Source: Thiemannella venezuelensis
GTDB lineage: Bacteria > Actinomycetota > Actinomycetes > Streptosporangiales > Streptosporangiaceae
Assembly (NCBI RefSeq): GCF_014203605.1
Contig: NZ_JACHJJ010000012.1
Location: 124,001 to 188,000 of the forward strand
DNA: 64,000 bases
Reading direction: 5' to 3'
Below are positions 53,401-61,800 of this stretch, piece after piece. A program made the translations under genes and the position numbers. Every line of letters starts with the position of its first letter. The stretch's first letter is position 1. The notes under the pieces are model-generated. The model saw only the letters and a program-made list of their open reading frames with translations. It had not been told where the DNA came from and searched no databases.

Positions 53401-55102
53401 GACCGCCCTGGAGGCGGCCCGGCGCGCGATCCGGGTTCGGATCGCCGGGCAGGAGCAGTGGGCCGCGATCGAGGACGCCGCCCGGCTCCGCGACGCGCTC
53501 GGCGTGCCGCTCCCGGTGGGGGTGCCGCACGCGTTCCTGGAGCCGGTGGACGACCCGCTCGGCGACCTCCTCGCCCGGCACGCCCGTACCCGCACGCCCT
53601 TCCCTGCCGGTACGGCCGCCGCCCGCTTCGGCCTCGGCCCGGCCGTCGTCGCCGACGCGCTGCGCCGTCTGGCCTCCTCCGGCCGGGTGGTGAGCGGCGA
53701 GTTCCGGCCCGGCGGCCGGGGCGAGGAGTGGTGCGACGCCGGGGTGCTGCGCATGCTGCGCCGCCGGTCGCTGGCCCGGCTCCGCAAGGAGGTGGAGCCG
53801 GTCCCCGCCGAGACCCTGGCCGCCTTCACCCCCGCCTGGCACGGGATCACCGGCGCCTCCCGGGCGGGCAGGCCGCCGATCGACGCGCTGGTGGACGCCG
53901 TCGAGCGGCTCCAGGGCGCGCCGGTGCCCGCCTCGGCGCTGGAGACGCTGGTCCTGCCCTCGCGCGTGCCCGGCTACGACCCCTCCCTGCTCGACGAGCT
54001 GACCTCCTCGGGCGAGGTCGTCTGGGCCGGGCAGGGGTCGCTGCCCGGTGGGGACGGCTGGGTCTCGCTGTACTTCGCCGACACCGCCCCCCTGCTGATG
54101 CCCGAACCGCTGGAGATCACCATGACCCCGGTGCACGAGGCGGTCCTGGAGGTCCTCGGCGGCGGGGGCGCCCTGTTCTTCCGCGAGCTGGGCGCCCGCG
54201 TCGGCGCGGTCCCCGCCGTCTCCGGGGCCCCGGATGACGCGACGCTCGTGGCGGCGGTCTGGGACCTGGTGTGGGCGGGACGGATCACCGGCGACACGCC
54301 GGCCCCGCTCCGCGCGACGCTCGGCACGGGACGGCCCGCGCACCGGCCCGCCTCCACGCGCAGGCGGCGGGCCGTGCTGCCCACCCGGAGCGGCCCGCCG
54401 ACCGTGGGCGGGCGCTGGTGGCTGCTGCCCCCGCCGGCCGCGGACGCCACCCAGCGCGCCCACGCCCAGGCGGAGGCGCTGCTGGAGCGGCACGGTGTGC
54501 TGACCAGGGGCGCGGTCACCGCCGAGCGGTCGCCGGGCGGGTTCTCCGCCGTCTACCAGGTGCTGCGCGCCTTCGAGGAGAGCGGCCGGTGCCGCCGCGG
54601 CTACTTCGTCGAGGGCCTGGGCGGAGCCCAGTTCGCCCTCCCCGGAGCCGTCGACCGCATGCGCGCGACCGCGTCGTCTCCGGCGCCGCTTCCCTGGCAG
54701 GGCTCCACCGGTCCCGGTGGGCCGGGGGCGGCCGGGCGGCGGGCCGTGGTGCTGGCGGCGGCCGATCCGGCCAACCCGTACGGCGCGGCGCTGCCGTGGC
54801 CCGCCCATCCCGGGGACGTGTCCCACAAGCCGGGCCGGAAGGCGGGGGCCCTGGTCGTGCTGGTGGACGGCCACCTGGTCCTGTACGTCGAGCGCGGCGG
54901 CAGGACGCTGCTGTCCTTCGCCGACGACGACCGCCTCCGGCCCGCCGTGGACGCGCTCGCGCTGGCCGTGCGCGACGGCGCGCTGGGGAAGCTGACCGTG
55001 GAGCGGGCCGACGGGACCGCGATCAACGACTCCCCGCTCGCCGCCGCCCTGGAGGCGGCCGGTTTCCATCCCACCCCCCGGGGACTGCGCCTGCGCGCCT
55101 GA
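50411..55102 (+). CDS. lhr: Lhr-type ATP-dependent helicase
   Basis: 1563 residues from GTG 50411. Superfamily 2 motifs: APTGSGKT (Lys51), LYVSPLKALAVDVERNL (Ia), DEVH box at 192-195, SATVRPV (III), TIVFANSRRLAERL (IV), GSVSKEERSQIEEALKSG, and QRIGRAGHQ (VI). A winged-helix domain and the large Lhr-specific C-terminal region follow, which makes it the full-length bacterial Lhr (about 1500 residues). Such enzymes unwind DNA-RNA and DNA duplexes and serve in repair of DNA crosslinks. It stands alone, closed by two hairpins. Confidence 0.95.
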   Translation: MTGSALDHFTPVTRQWFAGAFAAPTAAQEGAWASIARGDNTLVVAPTGSGKTLAAFLWSLDRLAAERMAAAPETAPETARPSRGGRGRAKPDDGPPRRCRVLYVSPLKALAVDVERNLRAPLTGLRQTARLLGLPVPEISVAIRSGDTSAEERRRFAAKPADILITTPESLFLLLTSQAREALRGVETVIVDEVHAVAATKRGAHLALSLERLDALLPRPAQRIGLSATVRPVSEVAGFLGGPRPAAVVQPPSDKVIEVEVVVPIEDMTELDTAPRPRQDDDAWLTEQPARRSIWPHVEERLFDLIGAHDSTIVFANSRRLAERLCTRLNELAWERRAGERGPEGPGEPVHWAEGFPGGLPRPAASTATPAEMMAQAGASAGVVPEIVRAHHGSVSKEERSQIEEALKSGRLPAVVATSSLELGIDMGAVDLVACVEAPPSVASGLQRIGRAGHQVGAVSRGVIFPKYRGDLVQTAVVAERMKRGEIEELRHPRNPLDVLAQQIVAMTALDEWTVDELETVVRRAAPYRTLPRSALEATLDMLAGRYPSEEFAELRPRIVWDRVTGVLQGRPGTQRLAVTNGGTIPDRGLFGVFLVGEKSSRVGELDEEMVYESRAGDVFVLGATSWRIEDITADRVLVSPAPGKPGKLPFWHGDTPGRPAELGRAIGAFLRELSGADPETARARVRAAGLDGFAAANLLSYLSEQREATGYVPDDRTLLVERFHDELGDWRVVVHSPYGARVHAPWALAMGRRLRERYGVDVQAVHSDDGIVLRIPDTLSDPPSDVAVFDADEIERIVTEDLGGSALFAARFRECAGRSLLLPRRSPGRRTPLWQQRQRASHLLGVASRYGSFPVVLETMRECLQDVFDVPGLVALMRDIAARRVRLVEVETSQASPFAASLLFTYIGAFMYEGDAPLAERRAQALALDTSLLAELLGQADLRELLDPDVIAGTERELARLDRPLRDAEDLADLLRSHGPLLADDVSLREGDPAWLTALEAARRAIRVRIAGQEQWAAIEDAARLRDALGVPLPVGVPHAFLEPVDDPLGDLLARHARTRTPFPAGTAAARFGLGPAVVADALRRLASSGRVVSGEFRPGGRGEEWCDAGVLRMLRRRSLARLRKEVEPVPAETLAAFTPAWHGITGASRAGRPPIDALVDAVERLQGAPVPASALETLVLPSRVPGYDPSLLDELTSSGEVVWAGQGSLPGGDGWVSLYFADTAPLLMPEPLEITMTPVHEAVLEVLGGGGALFFRELGARVGAVPAVSGAPDDATLVAAVWDLVWAGRITGDTPAPLRATLGTGRPAHRPASTRRRRAVLPTRSGPPTVGGRWWLLPPPAADATQRAHAQAEALLERHGVLTRGAVTAERSPGGFSAVYQVLRAFEESGRCRRGYFVEGLGGAQFALPGAVDRMRATASSPAPLPWQGSTGPGGPGAAGRRAVVLAAADPANPYGAALPWPAHPGDVSHKPGRKAGALVVLVDGHLVLYVERGGRTLLSFADDDRLRPAVDALALAVRDGALGKLTVERADGTAINDSPLAAALEAAGFHPTPRGLRLRA

Positions 55103-55169
55103 CGGCCTGCCGTACGCAGGCGGGCGGCAGGCCGCGCGTCCCGGACGGTGGCAGGCGGCCGTCCGGGAC
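55103..55169. terminator. Twin hairpins between lhr and the convergent regulator
   Basis: Hairpin 1: CGGCCTGCCG (55103-55112) with CGGCAGGCCG (55125-55134). Hairpin 2: GTCCCGGACGG (55138-55148) with CCGTCCGGGAC (55159-55169). They begin immediately after the lhr stop and can end both convergent transcripts. There is no T-run. Confidence 0.7.
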
Positions 55170-55207
55170 GTCGGGACTGCCGGGGCCTCGGGGCCGTCGG
55201 GGCGGGT

Positions 55208-55894
55208 TCAGCGGCCGAGGCCGGCGTCCCGGGCGCGGATGATCGCCTCGGCGCGGTCGGCGACCTGGAGCTTGGCCAGGACGTTCGACACGTTGTTGCG
55301 GATCGTCTTCGGCGACAGCACCAGCCGCTCGGCGATCGCCCGGTTGGGCAGGCCGGCCGCGATGAGGTCGAGGACCTCGCGCTCCCGCGCGGTGAGCTGC
55401 GGGAACGGCTCCTCGACGGTGGGACGCAGTGTGGCCAGGCGGGCGAAGTAGGCGGTGACCCGGCCGGCGAGGGCCGGCCCGAAGATCGCCTCCCCGCTGG
55501 CGACGGCGGTGATGGCCCGCAGGATCTCCCCCTGGTCGGCGCCCTTCACCAGATAGCCCCGGGCTCCGGCGAGCATCGCGGCGAAGACGCTCTCGTCGTC
55601 GTCGTGCATGGTCAGGACCAGCACTCCGGTGCCGGGGTGGGCGGAGACGATCCTCCGGGTCGCCTCGATCCCGCCGAGGCCGGGCATCTGCAGGTCCATC
55701 ACGACGACGTCGGGCCGCAGCCGCCCCGCGAGGACGACGGCCTCCGCCCCGTCGGCGGCGGTGGCGACCACGTCGACGGCCCCGGTGGAGGCGAGCATCA
55801 TGCGGAGCCCGTCGCGGTAGACCGGGTGGTCGTCCGCCAGCAGGACGCGGGGCGGCGCGGGAGCTCCCCGCGGGGAGGAGGGATCGGAGGTCAT
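55208..55894 (-). CDS. NarL/LuxR-family response regulator
   Basis: 228 residues. Receiver: acidic pair in LLADDHPVYRDGL, phospho-acceptor Asp67 in VVVMDLQMPGLGG, Lys in YLVKGADQGEI. The LuxR helix-turn-helix is LTAREREVLDLIAAGLPNRAIAERLVLSPKTIRNNVSNVLAKLQV. It lies 111 bases after its probable kinase on the same strand. Target genes are not apparent; the perfect hairpin at 58108-58146 is one candidate site. Confidence 0.94.
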   Translation of the reverse strand: MTSDPSSPRGAPAPPRVLLADDHPVYRDGLRMMLASTGAVDVVATAADGAEAVVLAGRLRPDVVVMDLQMPGLGGIEATRRIVSAHPGTGVLVLTMHDDDESVFAAMLAGARGYLVKGADQGEILRAITAVASGEAIFGPALAGRVTAYFARLATLRPTVEEPFPQLTAREREVLDLIAAGLPNRAIAERLVLSPKTIRNNVSNVLAKLQVADRAEAIIRARDAGLGR

Positions 55895-56005
55895 CGAAGC
55901 TCCTTCGGTGCGGACCCCGCGGACCCCGCGGACTCCGGCCCGGGACGGTCAGGGGCGGCCGGCCGGGCGGACGGGGCCGTCCCCGGACGCGGTTCCATGG
56001 GGACA

Positions 56006-58072
56006 TCATCCCGGACCGGGGCCGTACGGGATGACCGCGTGGACCCGGGTGCCGCCGCCGGGGCGGGCGGTCGCCGTGCAGCGCCCGCCGAGCTCCTCGG
56101 CGCGCTCGCGCATGGCGACGAGGCCGACGCCTGTGAGGGTTCCGGGCTGCAGGCCGCGCCCGTCGTCGGTTATCTCGATCTCCAGGGCGCCCCGGGCGGC
56201 GGCCAGCCGGACCGTGCAGGCGGCGGCCCGGGCGTGGCGGGAGACGTTGGCCAGCGCCTCGGCGGCGATCCGGTAGGCGGCGACCTCGACCGCGGCGGGC
56301 AGTCCCGCCAGATCGCCCTCGGCGCGGACGGCCACCTCCAGGGCGCCGCCGGAGAGCCCTGCGGCCTGCCGTTCCACCGCTCCCGCCAGCCCGAACCGGT
56401 CCAGCGCCGGAGGCCGCAGGTCGTGCACCAGCCGGCGTACGTCCGCGAGCACGGTGGACAGGTCGCCGCGCACGGCGGCCAGCGCCTCGTCCGCGGCCCC
56501 GGGATCCCGCCCGGCCAGGTTGCGGGCCGCCTCGATCTTGAGGGCCGCCGCGGCGAGCAGGGGGCCGAGCCCGTCGTGCAGGTCCCGGCGGAGCCGGCGG
56601 CGTTCCTCGGCGACGCCGGTGACGAGCCGTTCGCGGTTGCGCTGGAGCTCCTCGGTGAGCGCGGTGGCGCGGGCCGCCGCGGCGGCCTGCCGCACGACGT
56701 CGGCCAGGAGGCGCTGGTCGGCGTCGGACAGCCGGGAACCGGTGCGGGGCACCAGGGCGAGCCGGCCGATCTGCGCCTCCCGGTAGGCGAAGGGCAGCAC
56801 CACGACGTCGTCGCGGGGGAAGCCGTGCTCCACGACGTACGTTCCGCCGCCGGGCCGCTCCAGCTCGACCCGGACGTACGGCGAGCGGAACGCGGTGGAC
56901 AGCACGCCGGCCACCTCGCGCAGCAGCTCGTCCGGGCCGACGGACTCCTCCAGCCGCTCGGCCAGCGCGGACACCACGTCGTACGGGTCGCCCCGGCCGG
57001 TCAGGACCCGGTCGGTCCAGCGCTGGATGCGCAGCCGCAGCGGCGCGTAGAGCACCCCCACCGCCCCCGCGCCGACCACCGCGGCCAGCGGGTCGTCGAC
57101 CAGCGCGCCCGCCGCCACGAAGACCGCGGTGTCCACGGCGACGACGGCCGCGGCGAGCCCGCCGTACAGGATCGTCCTGCCGAGCAGCAGATCCACGTCG
57201 TAGAGCCGGTGGCGGGCGACCGCGGCGAGAACGGCCAGCGCGACGACTCCCAGGCAGATCGGCCACAGCGCCTCCGAGACACCCGGCAGGTACGGCTTGA
57301 CGGCGAAGACGAGGGCGGTGATCACCACGTTGACCAGGGCGGCGAGCAGCATCCACCGGAGCTGCACGCGCACCTCCGGGCCGGACCCGCGGAACCGGCC
57401 GACGAAGGCCGCCACCGGGATGGCGACGCTGGCCAGCAGCAGCACCACGATGATCATCCTGGTGGCCTGCCACACCGGGTCCGGCAGCGCGGGGGTGATC
57501 GGGTCCGGCTCGATCCCGGCCAGGCCCGGGAAGGGCGGGTCGCCCTCGGAGATGATCCGCCACGGGATGGTGAACAGGATCAGGACCACCAGCCCGACGC
57601 AGCCCAGCGCCGCCCCCGCGGGCAGCCGCCAGCGCGGCGAGGGCAGTCTCCCGTCGGGGAACAGCAGGAGCACCAGGGGGACGACCAGGTTCTCCAGGGG
57701 GCCGAACCGCCCGCCGACGAACAGCGCGGCCGCGGTGAGCGGCAGGTCCCCGCCGTGCCGTACGACGGACAGCGCGGCGTAGGCGGCGCAGAACCCGTCG
57801 GCGGACGCGACGGCGCCGCCGCCGGCCAGCACCCAGGCCACGGGGTGGCGGGGCAGCCTTCGGACGAGGACGGCCCCGGCCAGGACGAGGACGAGCCCGG
57901 TGGCCGCCGAGGACCACGACGGCCACGCGATCGGGTCGGGCCGGGCCGCCTCGCCGAGCCGCGCGCCGGCCCAGACGCCTCCGGCGGCGGCGAGCGCGCA
58001 GAGCACGGCCAGGACGAGGGCGGCGGCCCGGATCACCCGGTCGGAGACGCGCGGGCCTGCGAGAACGGACAT
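56006..58072 (-). CDS. Membrane sensor histidine kinase with GAF-like region
   Basis: 688 residues from ATG 58072. About ten membrane helices cover residues 12-340. A helical linker and a GAF-like domain follow (about 370-480: VVSALAERLEESVGPDELLREV, FPRDDVVVLPFAYREAQIGRLAL). The HisKA_3 dimerisation domain has His499 in RRLRRDLHDGLGPLLAAA, and the ATPase has YRIAAEALANVSRHA, DDGRGL and GVGLVAMRERAEELGG. This is the NarX/LiaS-like class that pairs with LuxR-type regulators. Partner: the 55208 gene. Confidence 0.93.
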   Translation of the reverse strand: MSVLAGPRVSDRVIRAAALVLAVLCALAAAGGVWAGARLGEAARPDPIAWPSWSSAATGLVLVLAGAVLVRRLPRHPVAWVLAGGGAVASADGFCAAYAALSVVRHGGDLPLTAAALFVGGRFGPLENLVVPLVLLLFPDGRLPSPRWRLPAGAALGCVGLVVLILFTIPWRIISEGDPPFPGLAGIEPDPITPALPDPVWQATRMIIVVLLLASVAIPVAAFVGRFRGSGPEVRVQLRWMLLAALVNVVITALVFAVKPYLPGVSEALWPICLGVVALAVLAAVARHRLYDVDLLLGRTILYGGLAAAVVAVDTAVFVAAGALVDDPLAAVVGAGAVGVLYAPLRLRIQRWTDRVLTGRGDPYDVVSALAERLEESVGPDELLREVAGVLSTAFRSPYVRVELERPGGGTYVVEHGFPRDDVVVLPFAYREAQIGRLALVPRTGSRLSDADQRLLADVVRQAAAAARATALTEELQRNRERLVTGVAEERRRLRRDLHDGLGPLLAAAALKIEAARNLAGRDPGAADEALAAVRGDLSTVLADVRRLVHDLRPPALDRFGLAGAVERQAAGLSGGALEVAVRAEGDLAGLPAAVEVAAYRIAAEALANVSRHARAAACTVRLAAARGALEIEITDDGRGLQPGTLTGVGLVAMRERAEELGGRCTATARPGGGTRVHAVIPYGPGPG

Positions 58073-58107
58073 CTTCGAATGGTGCCACCGCCCGCGTCCC
58101 GGAGGCT

Positions 58108-58146
58108 CGGGCCGGGTGTCCCGCGACGTGCGGGACACCCGGCCCG
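58108..58146. other. Perfect 17-bp hairpin in a divergent intergenic region
   Basis: CGGGCCGGGTGTCCCGC (58108-58124) is exactly inverse to 58130-58146, with a 5-base loop GACGT. It lies between the kinase start (58072) and the plus-strand membrane gene (58249), where no transcript should end. A terminator is therefore less likely than an operator or a leader structure. Confidence 0.8.
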
Positions 58147-58248
58147 GACCGGGGCGGGCGAGGACGGGACGGCGGCGGGGCCGGTGCTCCCTGGCCGCCC
58201 GGGACGGGTCACGCCCACGCTGGTGCCCGACGAAAGGAACGAACCACC

Positions 58249-58848
58249 ATGGACCGACTTCTCCTCCGGATACGGCTCGCAGGGGCGGCGCTGGCCGCCG
58301 GGGCCGCCGCATGGGCGGCGGGCACGATCATCGCGGGCGAGGCCGTCCAGACGCGCATCGTGCACGCCGGGACGGTCGCCGGGATCCTCTACCTGCTGGG
58401 CGTCGCCGCGCTCGCCTGGACGGTCATGGCGACCGGGGCCCTCAGGAGCAGGGTGATCCCGATCGTGCAGCTCGTCCTGCTGGCGGGGGCGCTGGTCTAC
58501 AGCTTCGCCTCCTTCGGCTACCGGTTCCACGACGACATGACGGGCTGGCTGGTCGTGACGGACGTGTGCTGGCCGCTGGCCAACCTCTGCACGCTCGTCA
58601 TGGGCGCGGCGGTGGCCGGGGCCGGGCGGTGGCGGGGCGCGCTGCGCTGGTACCCGCTGGCGTCCGGCTGCTGGCTGGTCGTGATGATCCCGGTGAAGAA
58701 CCTGCTCGGGATGGGGATCGGCGTCTACGTGAGCGCCGCCTGGATGCTCGGCACCTACGCCGTGCTCGGGCTGCTGCTGGCGGTCCGGCCCGCCGCCGCC
58801 GTCCCGGGCCGGGGGACGGCGGCGGCGCCCGTCACCTCCGGAGCGTGA
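58249..58848 (+). CDS. Multi-pass membrane protein, function unknown
   Basis: 199 residues from ATG 58249 with AAAGGAAC upstream. About six membrane helices (for example LAGAALAAGAAAWAAGTIIAG, GILYLLGVAALAWTVMA, LCTLVMGAAVAGAG and LGTYAVLGLLLAV). No family was recognised. It is divergent from the two-component kinase and could be its target. The last 17 bases overlap the end of the peptide synthetase gene on the other strand. Confidence 0.75.
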   Translation: MDRLLLRIRLAGAALAAGAAAWAAGTIIAGEAVQTRIVHAGTVAGILYLLGVAALAWTVMATGALRSRVIPIVQLVLLAGALVYSFASFGYRFHDDMTGWLVVTDVCWPLANLCTLVMGAAVAGAGRWRGALRWYPLASGCWLVVMIPVKNLLGMGIGVYVSAAWMLGTYAVLGLLLAVRPAAAVPGRGTAAAPVTSGA

Positions 58849-61800
58849 CCGCCTCCGCCACCGGCTCCTCCGCCGGAGGGGCGGAGGTCTCCCCGGCCTC
58901 TCCTGCCTCCGCGTCCGCCGGCTCTGCGCGCCTGCGGACCGTCTGGAGCCCGACCAGGTCGTCCGGGAGCGCGTCCGGCATCTCGTCGTCGAACCGGGAC
59001 AGGGTCCGGGTCCGCAGGGCGACCAGCGCGACGCCCGCGATGGCCACCGCGAACAGCAGGTACATCAGGCCGACACCCCGGCCCTCCCCGGTGCCGATCA
59101 CCGCGCCGACGGTGTCGGCCAGCGGGCCGCCGGGCCGCATCAGCGGCTCGAACAGGGCGCTGCCGTACGGGGCGACCAGGCCGAAGCCGACCGGCAGCGC
59201 GGACAGGGCGACGAGCTGGTTCAGCGCCATGACCCGGCCGTGGAACCGCTGCGGCACCTTGACCTGCACGATCGTCGCGTAGACGCCGTTGAGCACGGTC
59301 AGCCAGAACGACATGCCGAACGCCCCGACCGCGATCACCACCAGGTTCTCCCGCACGCCGGTGACCAGGCAGAAGGCGGCGAGGGCGAGGGTGGTGAGCA
59401 GGACGCCGCGCATCCGCCGGTGCCGGGGCCCGCCCCAGACCGTGACGGCCAGGCCGCCGAGGAACACGCCGAGCCCGCCGAAGAACGCGACGCGGCCCGC
59501 GTCCTCCAGGGTGGCGAAGCCCAGCACCAGGGGCGAGATGAGCAGGAACAGCGGGGACAGGAAGACGTTCAGCACCACGAAGAAGACCAGCATGGCGCGG
59601 AACCACCGGTTTCCCCAGGAGAAGCGCCAGCCCTCGACCATCTCGGCGGCCAGCGACTCGCGGCGCCGGGCGGCCATCGTCTTCGGGAAGCGGACCAGGA
59701 GCAGGACCCCGATCGCGAACGTGTAGGAGGCGACGTCCAGGATCAGGATGCCCTCCAGGCCGATCCCCGCCAGCAGCCCGACCGCGGCCAGCGGCACGAC
59801 GAGCTGGGCCGTTCCGGTGACCATCTGGACCACGCCGTTGGCGTGGCCGAGGAACCGTTTCGGGACGAGCTGCGGGATGGCGGAGCCGTAGGCCAGGCGC
59901 TGGAAGGTGAGCGAGACCGAGAGCACGACCAGCAGCGGGTAGATGTGCCACACCTGGAGGCTGCCGGTCCACAGCAGCACCCCCAGGGCGAGCTGGGTGC
60001 CGAACGCCCCGGCGTCTCCGGCGAGCATGACGCGGCGCCGGTCGTAGCGGTCGACGAGCGCCCCGGCGAGCGGGGAGACCAGCAGGCCGGGCAGGAGCGC
60101 CAGGACCGAGAAGAGCGCGAAGTTCGCGAGCGATCCGGTGGTGGTGTAGATCCACAGCGGGACCGCGAACTCGGTCAGCGCCGACCCGATGATCGACACG
60201 AGCTGCCCGGCGGCCACCGCCCCGAACCGCTTCATGCTCGGCTCCGGTCCGGCGGGCCCGGGCCGGGCCGTACCCGTCGGGGCCCGCCGGTCCGGCGCGT
60301 CCGGGACGCCCTCCTGCTCCGCCGCGGGATCGTCCGGGGAGCGCCGGGAGACGCCCTCCAGCCACCAGGTGGACCGGTCGGTACGGCCCAGCGCCGCGGT
60401 CTCCCCGGAGGAGACGGCCCGGTGCGTGCCGGTGACGACGCCGGCCAGCTCCTCCGCCCGGTACTTCAGGAAGAAGTGCCCGGCCTCGTCGAGCACGACC
60501 AGCGACGCGGAGTCGCTCAGCAGGTGCCACTCGCGGTAGCGCTCCTGGTAGAACTCCGTCGCCGGGTCGCGCTCCCCCACCACGGAGACGATGGGCGCCT
60601 GGAGGGGTTCGACGCCCTCGGCGAGCAGCCGGGTGAAGTAGCGCTCGGTCTCCCGGGTGCCCTCCCGCCGGTTGTCGATGATCATTTTGAGCTCTTCGGG
60701 GCTGAGCTCGTCGATGTCGAGCCCGGCGGCCCGCAGCGCGTTGGCCCACGCCTGGTCGTTGCGGAGCCGGTCGGTCAGGTCGGCGAGCCTCGCCAGCAGC
60801 GAGGAGGGCCGGGCGAAGGGGAAGATCCCGCCGAGGTAGACGGCCTCCGCGGGCCGGCCGGCGGCCTCCAGTCTGCGGGCGATCTCCACGGTCAGCATGA
60901 CGCCGAGCCCGCAGTGGCCGTACAGCACGACCGGGCCCCTGATCCCGGCGAGGATCTCCGCCGCGCAGCCCTCGGCGACCTCGGCGACCGGCCGGGTCTC
61001 CTCGACGAGCCCGAGTTCCTGGCCCGGCACGGCGATCGCGTGCAGCGCCCAGTCGTCCGGCAGCGCGTCGGCCAGCGGCTGGTAGATCGCGGCGCTGCCG
61101 CCGTTGTACGGCGCGCAGACCAGGGTCCCGGTGAGGGTCCCGGTGAGGGTCCGGGCCGGGGTGAGCCGGTGCAGGAGGGCGCGCGGCCCGCTCTCGGCGG
61201 TCTCGGCGAGCCGGGCGAGCTCGCGGACGGTCCGGTGCTTGAACAGGTCGAGGATGCTGATCTGCCGCCCGCCCGCGGGGAGGACCTTCCGCAGGCGGGC
61301 GACCACCTGCGCAGCGAGCAGCGAGTGCCCGCCCAGGTCGAAGAAGTCGTCCAGCACGCCGACCCGGGCCAGGCCCAGGACCTCGGCCCACACCTGCGCG
61401 ACGCCCTCCTCCAGGGGCGTCTCCGGCGGCGCGAACCCGGCCTCCTGGTCCGGGCGCTCGTCGCCGGGCTCGGGGAGCCGGGCGCGGTCGACCTTGCCGT
61501 GCGACTTCAGGGGCAGCTCGTCCAGCCAGACGAACCGTCCCGGGATCATGTACTCGGGGAGCCGGTCGGCGAGCCGGGCGCGCAGTTCCCCCACCGGCGC
61601 GCGCTCCCCGACGAGGTAGGCGACCAGCCGGTCGCCGCGCAGCTCCACGACGGCCTGGGCGACGCCCTCCTGGTCGGCGAGGACCGACTCGATCTCCGTC
61701 AGCTCCACCCGGTAGCCGCGGACCTTGACCTGCAGGTCGCGGCGGCCCAGGAAGGACAGCTCCCCGCCCGGCAGCCAGCGGCCGAGGTCGCCGGTGCGGT

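Noticed and set aside
50723-55069. Minus-strand frame of 1448 codons opposite lhr
   Set aside because: No motif; the antisense of a helicase with all superfamily 2 motifs.
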